The notes under the pieces are model-generated. The model was given only the letters and a program-made list of their open reading frames with translations. It did not search any database and was not told the DNA's origin. A program made the translations under genes and the position numbers. From the NCBI RefSeq assembly GCF_900458895.1, contig NZ_LR962863.1:2294001-2358000 (forward strand): DNA of 64,000 bases, written 5' to 3'. Source of the DNA: Staphylococcus schleiferi (GTDB taxonomy: Bacteria; Bacillota; Bacilli; Staphylococcales; Staphylococcaceae). Position 1 is the first letter of the stretch, and each line of letters begins with the position of its first letter. Positions 30,672 through 50,016 of this stretch are shown here, piece after piece.

Positions 30672-31559
30672 TTACCAACCACGCTCTTGCATACGTTCTT
30701 CTAATGAAAGTTGATTAATATCTAATCCTTTCATTGCAGTACCTAATTTTTTAGCTAACTCGCCAATCAGTTTGTAGTCTTGATAATGTGTTGTCGCTTG
30801 TACAATAGCTTTAGCAAAAGTTTCTGGATCTTCTGATTTAAAGATACCTGAACCAACGAATACACCATCTGCACCTAATTCCATCATTAATGCAGCGTCT
30901 TGAGGTGTTGCGACACCACCAGCCGCAAAGTTAACAACCGGTAAGCGACCGTGTGCTTTAATATCTTTTAAGATTTCATAAGGTGCACCTAAGTTTTTCG
31001 CTTCAGTCATTAATTCGTCATCACTCATCACTGTGATACGCGCCACTTCTTGATTAACTTGGCGCATATGACGTACCGCTTCAACGATATTTCCTGTACC
31101 TGGTTCGCCTTTAGTTCGAAGCATCGCAGCACCTTCGCCAATACGACGTGCAGCTTCTCCTAAGTTTCGGCATCCACATACAAATGGGACAGTATAGTCA
31201 CTTTTCTTTAAGTGGAAGACTTCGTCAGCAGGTGTTAATACTTCTGATTCATCAATGTAGTCCACACCCATTGCTTCTAAAACTCTTGCTTCTGTAATAT
31301 GGCCAATACGACATTTAGCCATAACTGGAATAGATACCGCATTCATTACTTCTTCTACTATAGAAGGATTACAAGCACGTGCCACACCACCAGCAGCACG
31401 AATATCTGATGGTACACGTTCAAGTGCCATGACTGCAACAGCACCAGCTTCTTCCGCAATTTTTGCTTGTTCAGCGTTAACCACGTCCATGATAACGCCA
31501 CCTTTTTGCATTTCTGCCATACCGCGTTTAACACGCTCTGATCCGATTAATTTTGACAT
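30672..31559 (-). CDS. pdxS: Pyridoxal 5'-phosphate synthase subunit PdxS
   Basis: Synthase subunit of the DXP-independent vitamin B6 pathway: makes PLP from ribose 5-phosphate, glyceraldehyde 3-phosphate and ammonia. 295 residues, a TIM barrel. The catalytic Asp is in IMDVVNAEQ (residue 25), the lysines in MAKCRIGH (about 82) and [10 protein letters not shown] (about 150). SD GGAGGAC. Divergent from pdxR, its probable activator. Confidence 0.97.
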   Translation of the reverse strand: MSKLIGSERVKRGMAEMQKGGVIMDVVNAEQAKIAEEAGAVAVMALERVPSDIRAAGGVARACNPSIVEEVMNAVSIPVMAKCRIGHITEARVLEAMGVDYIDESEVLTPADEVFHLKKSDYTVPFVCGCRNLGEAARRIGEGAAMLRTKGEPGTGNIVEAVRHMRQVNQEVARITVMSDDELMTEAKNLGAPYEILKDIKAHGRLPVVNFAAGGVATPQDAALMMELGADGVFVGSGIFKSEDPETFAKAIVQATTHYQDYKLIGELAKKLGTAMKGLDINQLSLEERMQERGW

Positions 31560-31664
31560 AGGCGATTGTCCTCCTTTTCATACGTTCACAAGTAGATTAT
31601 ACTAATAACTGAACTGGTTAAAGTGTCAGAATAATAAAAAATAAGCAGGTCAGATTGGAGTAAT
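31560..31664. promoter_or_regulatory. Divergent pdxS / pdxR control region
   Basis: A 105-bp gap between divergent genes. On the minus strand TATAAT at 31596-31601 is a good -10 for pdxST, with only a weak -35 17 bp upstream, as expected for an activated promoter. AACTGAACTGGTT at about 31608-31620 is an imperfect palindrome and a candidate PdxR site. Operator assignment is inference. Confidence 0.45.
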
Positions 31665-33068
31665 ATGATGGAAATGTTAATGTTCGATATCCAACAGTCA
31701 CAAACTTCACCTATTTACATTCAACTATATGAAAATATTAAAAAAAGCATTATTAATGGGAGTATGCAAGAAGGCGAAAAATTACCTTCAAAAAGACAAC
31801 TCAGTCAGTACTTATCTGTAAGTCAAACGACTGTTGAGAATGCGTATGCACAACTTATAGATGAGGGCTATATTTATAGCAAACCTAAATCTGGGTTTTA
31901 TATTAGTGCGATTGAGACGCTCCCCTTTATTAACGAAAAACCTGCACCGTCACCACAACGTTCCTTAGCGTCAGAACATAACCCTCAATATGCATTCAAA
32001 TTAGGCATGGTGGATCAAGCTCATTTTCCTTTTGAGCAATTTCGTAAATATGCGAAAGAAGCATTTGAGGAGCCTCAATATCCGCTAGTTGAAATAGGTC
32101 ATAGGCAAGGGGATTATGCATTACGACAACAGATTAGTCAGTATTTATTTCATAGTCGCGGCGTACAAGCGACTCCCGAGCATGTGATTGTCGCTTCTTC
32201 AACTGAACAATTGTTGTCCATCATTACTGATTTATTACCATCCCATAGCCAATTCATGTTAGAGGACCCTATTTATCCTCAAGTCCATCAGTTACTAAAG
32301 CGAAAGCATATTCCTTTTCGCTTTATTCCAGTCGAAAAAGATGGGATTGCAATTGAATCAATGAACCAAACTGATCATAACATTGTATACATTACACCGA
32401 GTCATCAATTTCCGAGCGGGGTGACAATGCGTTTGAATAAACGGATGCAACTCCTAAAATGGGCACATCAAAGCCAAAATCGCTTTATTATTGAAGATGA
32501 CTACGATTCAGAATTTCGATACGAAGGTAAGCCCATTCCTGCACTTCAAGGTCTCGATCAATCAGGACGTGTCATTTATGTGAGTACTTTCTCAAAATCC
32601 ATTTCACCGTCTATTCGTATCGCCTACGCGGTTTTACCTGAAGCATTACTTCAACGTTATCATGCACGTCAAAATCTTGAAGGAGGGACTGTTCCGAGAC
32701 ATACACAATTTATGGTCACACGTTTTATGCAAACCAACCAATTTGAGCGTCATTTAAATCGAATGCGAAAAATTTATAGACAAAAGCGAGATAAAGTTTT
32801 AAACGCTTTAAAACAGTACCCAGAATTATTCATTATCAATGGTGAAAAAACAGGCATGCATTTTATTATCACCATCCAAAACGGGTGGGATGAAGCGACA
32901 TGTATCCGTCAGCTTAAAGTAAATGATATCGATATCCATCCCCTCTCTGATTATTCATTCGACAAAGTAATAGGGCCTCCTCGTTTTGTATTGGGATTTG
33001 GCGGGATTCCTATAGATAAAATTGAAGCACACACACAACAACTCATTGCTAGTTTTAATGCAGACTGA
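31665..33068 (+). CDS. pdxR: MocR-family regulator of pyridoxine synthesis (PdxR)
   Basis: 467 residues: an N-terminal GntR winged helix (PIYIQLYENIKKSIINGSM, then LPSKRQLSQYLSVSQTTVENAY) and a C-terminal fold-type I aminotransferase domain. The PLP lysine is in YVSTFSKSISPSIRIAY near residue 312, with IEDDYDSEFRYEGKPIPALQ before it. MocR proteins of this type sense PLP and activate pdxST; divergent placement supports that here. The ATG has TTGGAG upstream; nearby in-frame ATGs make the exact start uncertain by up to five codons. Confidence 0.92.
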   Translation: MMEMLMFDIQQSQTSPIYIQLYENIKKSIINGSMQEGEKLPSKRQLSQYLSVSQTTVENAYAQLIDEGYIYSKPKSGFYISAIETLPFINEKPAPSPQRSLASEHNPQYAFKLGMVDQAHFPFEQFRKYAKEAFEEPQYPLVEIGHRQGDYALRQQISQYLFHSRGVQATPEHVIVASSTEQLLSIITDLLPSHSQFMLEDPIYPQVHQLLKRKHIPFRFIPVEKDGIAIESMNQTDHNIVYITPSHQFPSGVTMRLNKRMQLLKWAHQSQNRFIIEDDYDSEFRYEGKPIPALQGLDQSGRVIYVSTFSKSISPSIRIAYAVLPEALLQRYHARQNLEGGTVPRHTQFMVTRFMQTNQFERHLNRMRKIYRQKRDKVLNALKQYPELFIINGEKTGMHFIITIQNGWDEATCIRQLKVNDIDIHPLSDYSFDKVIGPPRFVLGFGGIPIDKIEAHTQQLIASFNAD

Positions 33069-33151
33069 GACACTACTCAATGCAATCAATCATTGACATG
33101 CCTTTGATAAACAAATCGATGTAAGATAGATCTCTATCAGTAAACCCTCAT

Positions 33152-33203
33152 AAAAAGGGATCACGTGCACTAAATTGATTTTAGACACGGGATCCCTTTT
33201 TTC
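33152..33203. terminator. Bidirectional terminator between pdxR and the FUSC gene
   Basis: Stem AAAAAGGGATC-CGTG / CACG-GGATCCCTTTTTT with a loop of about 20 nt. It separates convergent genes and has A- and T-runs on its two sides, so it can work both ways. Confidence 0.85.
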
Positions 33204-33223
33204 GATATGACTAAATAAATAGA

Positions 33224-35152
33224 CTAATCTTTTAATAAATTTGGGTTTCTATGATTTTGATAATCGTAAAGTTCAATATTTTGCAACTGCATCAAAGAGC
33301 GACGTAACTGCGCGTAGTACTCTAATTTAGGAAGATCTATCAATTGAGTTTGGTATCGCCCTTGCTCAAATAATTTAGCAACATTTTCAAATGCTACTAA
33401 ATACTGTCCCATAGCTTCGTTATTCAAGTATTTAGGCTTATCATCATATAAGGCTTGAATTAACTTAAAACTCATCTGTTCAAGTATAAACATTGCTGGA
33501 TATAAATACTGCGTCCGTTTTCGATTAGATAACAACTCACCATAAGCAAAACGATACATGGTTTCCATATTATCGATATTGAGTTTTAACCGTAATCTTT
33601 CACGATAACGATTGTGTGATGTCTCTTCACTTTTACTAGAAAATATGGAGTGAAACATTTGTGCTTCAATACGTGTTACATCGGCAATAATTTCAGGTAA
33701 ACGTTTGGAAGCAAGACGTCTTCCGATAATCATCACACCTATCACAGCAATTAAAATCCCTACTGTTGTATCTAATAATCTTGGCACCGCAATCATAATC
33801 GTTAAGTTACCTTGAGCAAGACCACTCAGTAAAATCACTTGAACCGTAATCGCAAACATCGCTAGCGCATAATTCGCACCAATCAACATCTCAGTTAACG
33901 CACCACTTAAACAGAGTAAAATGACTGCGAGGATAAGTGGCGGGTGAAACATTAAAATCACGACCGCAATGCCTACCCCTACAATCGTTCCAAACCAACG
34001 CGCCCCTGCACGCTCAACACTGGCAATCGTCGTCCCACCAAGTAAAACCGTATGGGCACTTAATGGAATCCAGTACGCCCTTTCAAAGTCAAAGATTAAA
34101 GCAATCAAAATAGCGATGCCTATAATAACTGAATATTTGACTGTAGAGATGAAATTCATTGATTCTGGCGTTAAATTATAACGTAATCTTTTCCAATACT
34201 GAGGCGATTGGATAGTCGCATTTTTAGAAATTGTCGCATCAGGTGCAGTCAAAATTTCATCAACTTTAAAAATCAATTCTACTAAATTTTCATACTCTGG
34301 TGAGACATCCACATGTTTTTTCCAAGTGCGATGGCTATGCGCTGAATCTAAAATTTGATACATCACAAACGTCATCATATCAGATATGATTTCAGGAATA
34401 GGCCGATGTCCCTTCGCATTGAGCTCTAATAATTCCGAGTAAATCCCTTCAGCAGCACGATGCAACAACGTCAGACGTTGAGAATCAATGGACTTTTTCT
34501 TTAGAAGTGAGCGCGATGTTTGAAGTATTTCCGAAGTAGAAATTAAAGTACGAACGACTGTCTTAGTTAAGTCATTAAACTTCACTTGATCATTGAAGTG
34601 GTCAATGAGCGACTGGATTTGTTTAAATTCTTGAGCAACTGCATCATACTCCGGTTGTTCTTTTCTTAGTTTAATTTCAATGCAAACAAACAAGATCGCC
34701 AGCAAACCACCTACTCCTACCATAGCACCTCGAAACGCAAAAGCTTGTGGGTCATGAGGCATCACGCTCGATAAGCTATATGCAATAATAAAGAACGTAG
34801 ATGAAGGACCAGGAATGTTAAGCGTACTGAAAATATAGTATGGCACCACCGCTACAATTAAAAGACAAATCCCAAACAATAAAGGGGTACCAGAAGTTAA
34901 TGTCCCTAACATCATCGCCACCGTCAAGCCTAAAGCTGAAAAAGTAACCGCCCGTAATCGGGAGTTAAATGTCCCCTTAAAGACATAGATATTCGCAAAC
35001 GTTCCAATTGTCGCCAGGAGTGCCGCTGAAAAGTTATTAAAAACCATCCCAAAACATAGGGGTAAAAACATTAGCAGCCCTTGACGAAACGCGCGTTGAA
35101 AATCAATTTTATGACAATCTATATAGGTCACATTTTTTAAATAGTTCATCAT
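33224..35152 (-). CDS. FUSC-family membrane protein
   Basis: 642 residues. Two membrane blocks, residues about 20-160 and 325-480, each with several helices, are separated and followed by soluble helical regions. The second block contains YWIPLSAHTVLLGG and RWFGTIVGVGIAVV, a pattern found in FUSC/YccS-type (fusaric-acid-resistance or aromatic-acid-exporter-like) proteins. Substrate is unknown. The ATG pair at 35147-35152 follows GGGAG; the frame is open for another 33 codons without a good site. It has no partner genes and lies beside IS debris, so it may be an accessory gene. Confidence 0.8.
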   Translation of the reverse strand: MMNYLKNVTYIDCHKIDFQRAFRQGLLMFLPLCFGMVFNNFSAALLATIGTFANIYVFKGTFNSRLRAVTFSALGLTVAMMLGTLTSGTPLLFGICLLIVAVVPYYIFSTLNIPGPSSTFFIIAYSLSSVMPHDPQAFAFRGAMVGVGGLLAILFVCIEIKLRKEQPEYDAVAQEFKQIQSLIDHFNDQVKFNDLTKTVVRTLISTSEILQTSRSLLKKKSIDSQRLTLLHRAAEGIYSELLELNAKGHRPIPEIISDMMTFVMYQILDSAHSHRTWKKHVDVSPEYENLVELIFKVDEILTAPDATISKNATIQSPQYWKRLRYNLTPESMNFISTVKYSVIIGIAILIALIFDFERAYWIPLSAHTVLLGGTTIASVERAGARWFGTIVGVGIAVVILMFHPPLILAVILLCLSGALTEMLIGANYALAMFAITVQVILLSGLAQGNLTIMIAVPRLLDTTVGILIAVIGVMIIGRRLASKRLPEIIADVTRIEAQMFHSIFSSKSEETSHNRYRERLRLKLNIDNMETMYRFAYGELLSNRKRTQYLYPAMFILEQMSFKLIQALYDDKPKYLNNEAMGQYLVAFENVAKLFEQGRYQTQLIDLPKLEYYAQLRRSLMQLQNIELYDYQNHRNPNLLKD

Positions 35153-35282
35153 CGAGATGCTCCCTTTCCTCATATTTACCGTCTTACCTCTATTATATAA
35201 AAGAAAAATCATCGAGCATACATTGTGTTTTTGATATTTAAGACGGTACAATCACTTTCAAATACTTTCTAAAGTATTACGT

Positions 35283-35812
35283 CTACTGCGATTGATGATC
35301 ACGTCCCATATTGTAACATGACAAATTCCATGTTAGTGTCATCATTGTCATTTTTATAGTAAATGCTGCAGTATATGTTGAATTATTGTAGTAAGAATCT
35401 GGTTGTTTAAAAAATCGTGGCGTTTTTAATATCAGAAATAAAAAACAGTTATCCTCAACAACATTTGTTTTAGAAGTAAAAGTCCGACCACAAACCCTAC
35501 ATTTAAAACGTTGTTTTAACAGATTTAAATACACTGCTATCTCTTGGAATCTTAAAAAAGTAATTCGCGATAAACGTTTTCCGTGTTTGTGTATTCGGTT
35601 TGGATTCGTATGATAACAGTGAGGACAAGTCATAGGCTTGTATGAAAGGGTACCAAAGATGACGTTAGATTTCTTATCTCTAATAACTACATCTTCTTCA
35701 ACTTTAGTGATTTTAATATTATTATCTTTAATATATCATTACACATAGGCGCAATATGTCTCCTTTATTTTTGGTTTAGTCACTTAAAATTATAGAGGCA
35801 TTTGCGCTATTT
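35283..35812 (-). pseudogene. Remnant of an ISL3-family transposase
   Basis: An open stretch encodes the N-terminal zinc-ribbon region: CPHC...NRIHKHGKRLSRITF and RFKCRVCGRTFTSKTNVVEDNC. It then runs out of homology. Upstream (35735-35812) the frame is shifted, but MCNDIL and the non-coding leader (GTCACTTA-AATTATAGAG-CATTTG-GC) resemble the start region of the IS at 29780-29860. The catalytic domain is missing. It is a different family member from the IS beside nupC. Confidence 0.75.
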
Positions 35813-35818
35813 TTGTAC

Positions 35819-35846
35819 AAAAAAGCAGGATGACTTATGTCATCCC
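35819..35846 (-). terminator. Hairpin with T-run, downstream of rrn operon
   Basis: Stem GGATGAC / GTCATCC with a 4-nt loop, followed on the minus strand by TGC and six T. A standard intrinsic terminator; either a back-up for the rrn operon or part of the IS debris. Confidence 0.65.
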
Positions 35847-35865
35847 ACCATAAAAAATGAAGAAC

Positions 35866-35915
35866 CATTATAAGTTAAGTCACTTACAATAGTAGAAATA
35901 ATCGTGCTTTTTAGA
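35866..35915 (-). mobile_element. Second fragment of an ISL3 leader sequence
   Basis: The plus-strand stretch AAGTCACTTACAATAGTAGA and following bases to GTGCTTTTT closely resembles the leader ends at about 29828-29862 and 35776-35812. This suggests another decayed copy nested between the remnant transposase and the rrn 3' end. Short, so moderate confidence. Confidence 0.45.
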
Positions 35916-36015
35916 CTCATAAAGACAATTCGAAAAGGTTGAAATGAACCATGCATGCTCACAATCCTCTTGCGTAGAGCGCTGTTGATAACAGCCCCCA
36001 TACTTTGAGAGCATA

Positions 36016-36060
36016 TAAAAATACACCCCAAAAGATGATCTCTCACCTTTCGGGATGTAC
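36016..36060 (-). terminator. Terminator of the distal rrn operon
   Basis: Arms at 36022-36034 and 36047-36059 form a 13-bp stem that is complete only in the minus-strand RNA, where two positions become G-U pairs. A T-run (TTTTTAT) follows. It lies 35 bp past the 5S gene, so it ends the 16S-Ile-23S-5S transcript. Confidence 0.85.
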
Positions 36061-36094
36061 GCGGCTCATCGCATCCAATTATGCGTTTATTTCT

Positions 36095-36209
36095 GCTTGG
36101 CAACGTCCTACTCTCGCGGAACGTCAGTCCGACTACCATCAGCGCTAAAGAGCTTAACTTCTGTGTTCGGCATGGGAACAGGTGTGACCTCTTTGCCATA
36201 GTCACCAAA
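36095..36209 (-). rRNA. rrf: 5S ribosomal RNA (distal operon)
   Basis: About 115 nt beginning TTTGGTGACTATGGC on the minus strand and ending with the matching GTTGCCAAGC, with the conserved core ACACCTGTTCCCATGCCGAAC. Follows 23S by about 80 bp. It differs from the other 5S copies at a few bases (for example CATCAGCG instead of CATCGGCG). Confidence 0.95.
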
Positions 36210-36230
36210 CAAAAATGCTTTTGAATGTTA

Positions 36231-36263
36231 TACATTCAAAACTAGATAGTAAGTATACATTCA
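36231..36263 (-). repeat. 23S processing stalk, 3' arm
   Basis: ATTCAAAACTAGATAGTAAGTATA pairs with TATACTTACTTATCTAGTTTTCAAT at 39327-39360, bringing the two ends of pre-23S rRNA together for RNase III or Mini-III. The same arms occur around the other 23S copy (about 41484-41516 and 44579-44612). Confidence 0.75.
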
Positions 36264-36287
36264 CAAGTAAAACCTTATGAACAAATT

Positions 36288-39213
<2,926 letters not shown>

Positions 39214-39326
39214 TTTTATGATTGAGCTTTCACTCAATACACCAGTTATTAATTATGTGAGTCGTCTGTCGACGACTAGCGATAATTTTGTTTCAAGCTT
39301 TCGCTTGTCACTCGGTTTTGCTTGGT

Positions 39327-39360
39327 AAAATCTATACTTACTTATCTAGTTTTCAATGTA
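39327..39360 (-). repeat. 23S processing stalk, 5' arm
   Basis: Complement of 36231-36263; lies just 3' of tRNA-Ile in the transcript and 5' of 23S. Together they form the long stem that flanks pre-23S. Confidence 0.75.
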
Positions 39361-39370
39361 CAATATCAAA

Positions 39371-39447
<77 letters not shown>

Positions 39448-39470
39448 ATTTGATTTTGAATCCTCAATGA

Positions 39471-39512
39471 ATGAGCATTCAAAACTGAATACAATATGTC
39501 ACGTTAATTCCG
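39471..39512 (-). repeat. 16S processing stalk, 3' arm
   Basis: ATGAGCATTCAAAACTGAAT and following bases to CACGTTAATTCCG are complementary, with few mismatches, to 41181-41224 on the far side of 16S. This is the pre-16S stem cut by RNase III. The proximal operon has the same arms at about 44635-44676 and 46345-46388. Confidence 0.75.
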
Positions 39513-39546
39513 TCTATCACCTGTTGGTGATATTTCCGTATATTAT

Positions 39547-41105
<1,559 letters not shown>

Positions 41106-41180
41106 AGAAGTAAGCTTGATATAGCTCGTTGATTGATTAAGTCAATCACTCTTTAAAGTACGTTAAAGTACTCAAATTAT

Positions 41181-41224
41181 CGGAATTAACGTTGACATAT
41201 TGTCATTCAGTTTTCAATGTTCAT
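41181..41224 (-). repeat. 16S processing stalk, 5' arm
   Basis: Complement of 39471-39512, in the 16S leader between the promoter and the mature 5' end. Confidence 0.75.
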
Positions 41225-41253
41225 GTCATTTCTTTTTGACTCGACAAGAAATA

Positions 41254-41282
41254 ATTATACATACTTCATGTCTCAAAGTCAA
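41254..41282 (-). promoter_or_regulatory. Promoter of the distal rrn operon
   Basis: Minus strand -35 TTGACT (41277-41282), exactly 17-bp spacer, -10 TATAAT (41254-41259), about 150 bp upstream of mature 16S. A near-consensus SigA rrn promoter placed directly after the preceding operon's terminator, so the two tandem operons are separate transcription units. Confidence 0.88.
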
Positions 41283-41313
41283 CAACTTTTATAAATTTTT
41301 TCAAATTTTCCAA

Positions 41314-41337
41314 AGAAAAAATGACCAACAGGTCATA
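41314..41337 (-). terminator. Terminator of the proximal rrn operon
   Basis: Stem ATGACC / GGTCAT with a TGTT loop and a following T6 in the minus direction, 12 bp past the second 5S gene. Confidence 0.85.
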
Positions 41338-41348
41338 ATAAAAGTTTT

Positions 41349-41463
41349 GCTTGGCAACGTCCTACTCTCGCGGAACGTCAGTCCGACTACCATCGGCGCT
41401 AAAGAGCTTAACTTCTGTGTTCGGCATGGGAACAGGTGTGACCTCTTTGCCATAGTCACCAAA
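41349..41463 (-). rRNA. rrf: 5S ribosomal RNA (proximal operon)
   Basis: About 115 nt, same limits and core as the other 5S genes; differs by one base from the distal copy in the region seen. Last gene of the proximal operon. Confidence 0.95.
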
Positions 41464-41540
41464 CAAAAATGCTTTTGAATGTTATACATTCAAAACTAGA
41501 TAGTAAGTATACATTCACAAGTAAAACCTTATGAACAAAT

Positions 41541-44465
<2,925 letters not shown>

Positions 44466-44710
44466 TTTTATGATTGAGCTTTCACTCAATTCACCAGTTA
44501 TTAATTATGTGAGTCGTCTGTCGACGACTAGCGATAATTTTGTTTCAAGCTTTCGCTTGTCACTCGGTTTTGCTTGGTAAAATCTATACTTACTTATCTA
44601 GTTTTCAATGTACAATCGTTGAATCCTCAAATGAATGAGCATTCAAAACTGAATACAATATGTCATGTTAATTCCGTCTATCACCTGTTGGTGATATTTC
44701 CGTATATTAT

Positions 44711-46267
<1,557 letters not shown>

Positions 46268-46400
46268 AAGAAGTAAGCTTGATATAGCTCGTTTGATTGA
46301 TTAAGTCAATCACTCTTTAAAGTACGTTGAAGTACTCAAATTATCGGAATTAACGTTGACATATTGTCATTCAGTTTTCAATGTTCATTCAAGAAAATAA

Positions 46401-46476
46401 TGGTGGAGACTAGCGGGATCGAACCGCTGACCTCCTGCGTGCAAAGCAGGCGCTCTCCCAGCTGAGCTAAGCCCCC
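46401..46476 (-). tRNA. tRNA-Ala (TGC)
   Basis: 76 nt with encoded CCA, starting GGGGGCTTAGCTCAGCTGGG; anticodon loop CTTTGCACG. Last tRNA before 16S. Confidence 0.97.
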
Positions 46477-46491
46477 AAGATTTTTAAGAAG

Positions 46492-46565
46492 TCGGGAAGA
46501 CAGGATTTGAACCTGCGACCCCTTGGTCCCAAACCAAGTGCTCTACCAAGCTGAGCTACTTCCCG
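46492..46565 (-). tRNA. tRNA-Pro (TGG)
   Basis: 74 nt without encoded CCA, starting CGGGAAGTAGCTCAGCTTGG; anticodon loop TTTGGGA; the 7-bp acceptor stem CGGGAAG / CTTCCCG is perfect. Confidence 0.96.
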
Positions 46566-46576
46566 TATATTTAAAA

Positions 46577-46653
46577 TGGCGCGCCCGATAGGAGTCGAAC
46601 CCATAGCCTTTTGATCCGTAGTCAAACGCTCTATCCAGTTGAGCTACGGGCGC
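46577..46653 (-). tRNA. tRNA-Arg (ACG)
   Basis: 77 nt with encoded CCA, starting GCGCCCGTAGCTCAACTGG; anticodon stem TTTGA / TCAAA with loop CTACGGA. Needs TadA to make inosine at A34. Confidence 0.96.
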
Positions 46654-46663
46654 TAAATAATAA

Positions 46664-46752
46664 TGGTGCCGAGGACCGGAATCGAACCGGTACGGTGATC
46701 TCTCACCGCAGGATTTTAAGTCCTGTGCGTCTGCCAGTTCCGCCACCCCGGC
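46664..46752 (-). tRNA. tRNA-Leu (TAA)
   Basis: 89 nt class II tRNA with a long variable arm and encoded CCA, starting GCCGGGGTGGCGGAACTGGC; anticodon loop CTTAAAA. Confidence 0.96.
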
Positions 46753-46759
46753 AAAATAA

Positions 46760-46834
46760 TGGAGCAGAAGACGGGATTCGAACCCGCGACCCCGACCTTG
46801 GCAAGGTCGTATTCTACCGCTGAACTACTTCTGC
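46760..46834 (-). tRNA. tRNA-Gly (GCC)
   Basis: 75 nt with encoded CCA, starting GCAGAAGTAGTTCAGCGG; anticodon loop TTGCCAA. Confidence 0.96.
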
Positions 46835-46853
46835 TCGATAGTATTTTGAATGA

Positions 46854-46926
46854 TGAGCCATAGAGGATTCGAACCTCTGACCCTCTGATTAAAAGTCAGA
46901 TGCTCTACCAACTGAGCTAATGGCTC
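46854..46926 (-). tRNA. tRNA-Lys (TTT)
   Basis: 73 nt without encoded CCA, starting GAGCCATTAGCTCAGTTGG; anticodon loop CTTTTAA. Confidence 0.96.
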
Positions 46927-46932
46927 ATGAAA

Positions 46933-47008
<76 letters not shown>

Positions 47009-47011
47009 AAA

Positions 47012-47087
47012 TGGTGGAGAATGACGGGTTCGAACCGCCGACCCTCTGCTTGTAAGGCAGATGCTCTCCCAGCTGAGCTAATTCTCC
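47012..47087 (-). tRNA. tRNA-Val (TAC)
   Basis: 76 nt with encoded CCA, starting GGAGAATTAGCTCAGCTGGG; anticodon loop CTTACAA. First tRNA of the cluster, 10 bp after the leading 5S. Confidence 0.96.
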
Positions 47088-47096
47088 GTTATCATT

Positions 47097-47211
47097 GCCT
47101 GGCAACGTCCTACTCTCGCGGAACGTCAGTCCGACTACCATCGGCGCTAAAGAGCTTAACTTCTGTGTTCGGCATGGGAACAGGTGTGACCTCTTTGCCA
47201 TTGTCACCAGA
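47097..47211 (-). rRNA. rrf: 5S ribosomal RNA heading the tRNA cluster
   Basis: About 115 nt starting TCTGGTGACAATGGC and ending CATTGCCTGGC-type sequence, with the same core as the other copies but different closing bases (GTCTGG against GTTTGG). It stands first in its transcript, before the tRNAs, not behind a 23S gene. Confidence 0.94.
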
Positions 47212-47253
47212 CAATAACTTTTTTATTAAGTAGCTCGTTTTGGCTACCTTATT

Positions 47254-47282
47254 ATAATACAATTTTTGTAAATACTTTTCAA
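47254..47282 (-). promoter_or_regulatory. Probable promoter of the 5S-tRNA-16S-23S-5S operon
   Basis: Minus strand -35 TTGAAA (47277-47282), 17-bp spacer, -10 TATTAT (47254-47259), about 40 bp before the 5S gene. A small hairpin GTAGC / GCTAC lies between. Confidence 0.6.
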
Positions 47283-47565
47283 TAGTTAATTTTACACTTT
47301 GTTTAAGTTTTTTACAAACAGTTTAAATAAGTTTGTCACTGAATTTGACGACTTTTATATATTAATCAATTCTTGCAATAAAGTCAACATTTTTTCGTAA
47401 CTTTTTTATATTTTTTTCATCTTCAACTTTTATTGAGATAAAAACCATTGATATAGCTCTTTTAAAGCCATTTTCTTTGTATCGATAACCGCTTCAACAC
47501 AACATTCTAACGCAGCGTTTATCAAAAAAAGCGCCTTTCTAACTTAAAAAGGATTAGCACTATAA
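47283..47565. other. Gap between lysS terminator and rrn promoter
   Basis: AT-rich, no gene seen. It may contain upstream (UP-element-like) A/T tracts for the rrn promoter, such as the T-rich stretches at 47391-47430, but nothing specific can be assigned. Together with the promoter and terminator it fills the 485 bp between 5S and lysS. Confidence 0.4.
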
Positions 47566-47607
47566 AAATAGAGTGAGACAAAGTTCAAATTGACTCCCTT
47601 GCCTCAC
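47566..47607 (-). terminator. Terminator of lysS
   Basis: Arms 47573-47581 and 47599-47607 pair as GTGAGGCAA / TTTGTCTCAC in minus-strand RNA, with one G-U pair, followed by TATTTTTAT. Lies 90 bp past the lysS stop. Confidence 0.75.
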
Positions 47608-47696
47608 CCTTGCCAATATTATTTCAATATTAAGGATGTACTAAGCATACACACTGATTAAAACGTCTAACCGCAGTTCATTTATGCTGCTTCAAT

Positions 47697-49185
<1,489 letters not shown>

Positions 49186-49543
49186 TCTTACCTCTCCTTT
49201 TCACTGCTTATACTTCTATTGTTTATTGTTTTCCAAGCATCTCATCACGGAATTGTATGCGTACTTCCGACTTTTCTGCTTCTATTTTGGTTTAAAGCTT
49301 TATGCGTTTTACCATTACCTCTAATCCCTTTCAATGCTAAGAGTCAGGCTTTCGCATTCCATTACGCCAACTTTTCGTTTTTGAAACCCTCTCAACGATG
49401 TAAGCATAACCATGCATGATTAATTTTCCATCGCTATACGATTCATCGATGAATTCACCTGTCTCTCAATAATAAACGGTGTGATTTCTCATCCAAAATT
49501 CATTAATGCTTCAGGTTCAATCCTCATCAAGCATCGAAACAAG
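49186..49543 (-). other. folK-lysS intergenic region
   Basis: 358 bp without a recognisable gene. It holds a perfect 14-bp palindrome ATTCATCGATGAAT (49441-49454) and a weak stem GATGCTT / AAGCATT just past folK without a T-run. The lysS promoter should be here; I cannot place it. I see no T-box motif. Confidence 0.4.
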
Positions 49544-50016
49544 TTAACTTTTATATTTTACCACTGTTTCATCTTGTTGCACGATATTTTGAATCATTTG
49601 ACCTGATCGGGGTTCAATGACGTTGGCTGCAATATCATTTAATGGAATCATCACAAATGCGCGTTCAGTCATACGTGGATGAGGAACAATCAAATCAGTC
49701 TCATCGATGACTTCATCTCCATATAATAAAATATCGATATCTATTGTGCGAGGTCCCCATCGTATTTTACGCACGCGGTGTAATTCCGCCTCTGTATTTA
49801 AGGCAACTTTTAGCAACGCTTGGGCTGAAAGTTCTGTTTTAATATGCAAACATAAGTTTAAAAAAATCAGGTTGCTCTGTATATCCTACTGGCTTCGTTT
49901 CATAAATAGGTGAAATCGCGATGATTTCGATAGCTTCATTTTCACGTAATAGGCGAATCGCTTCTTTTAATTGATTTTCACGGTCACCTATATTACTTCC
50001 TAATCCTAAATATGCA

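Noticed and set aside
46543..46746. 67-residue ORF across tRNA-Arg and tRNA-Leu (MAELADAQDLKSCG...)
   Set aside because: Translation of tRNA genes; a common false annotation.
49186..49543. T-box or lysine riboswitch upstream of lysS
   Set aside because: No GGTGGAACC-type bulge and no terminator-antiterminator pair could be found.
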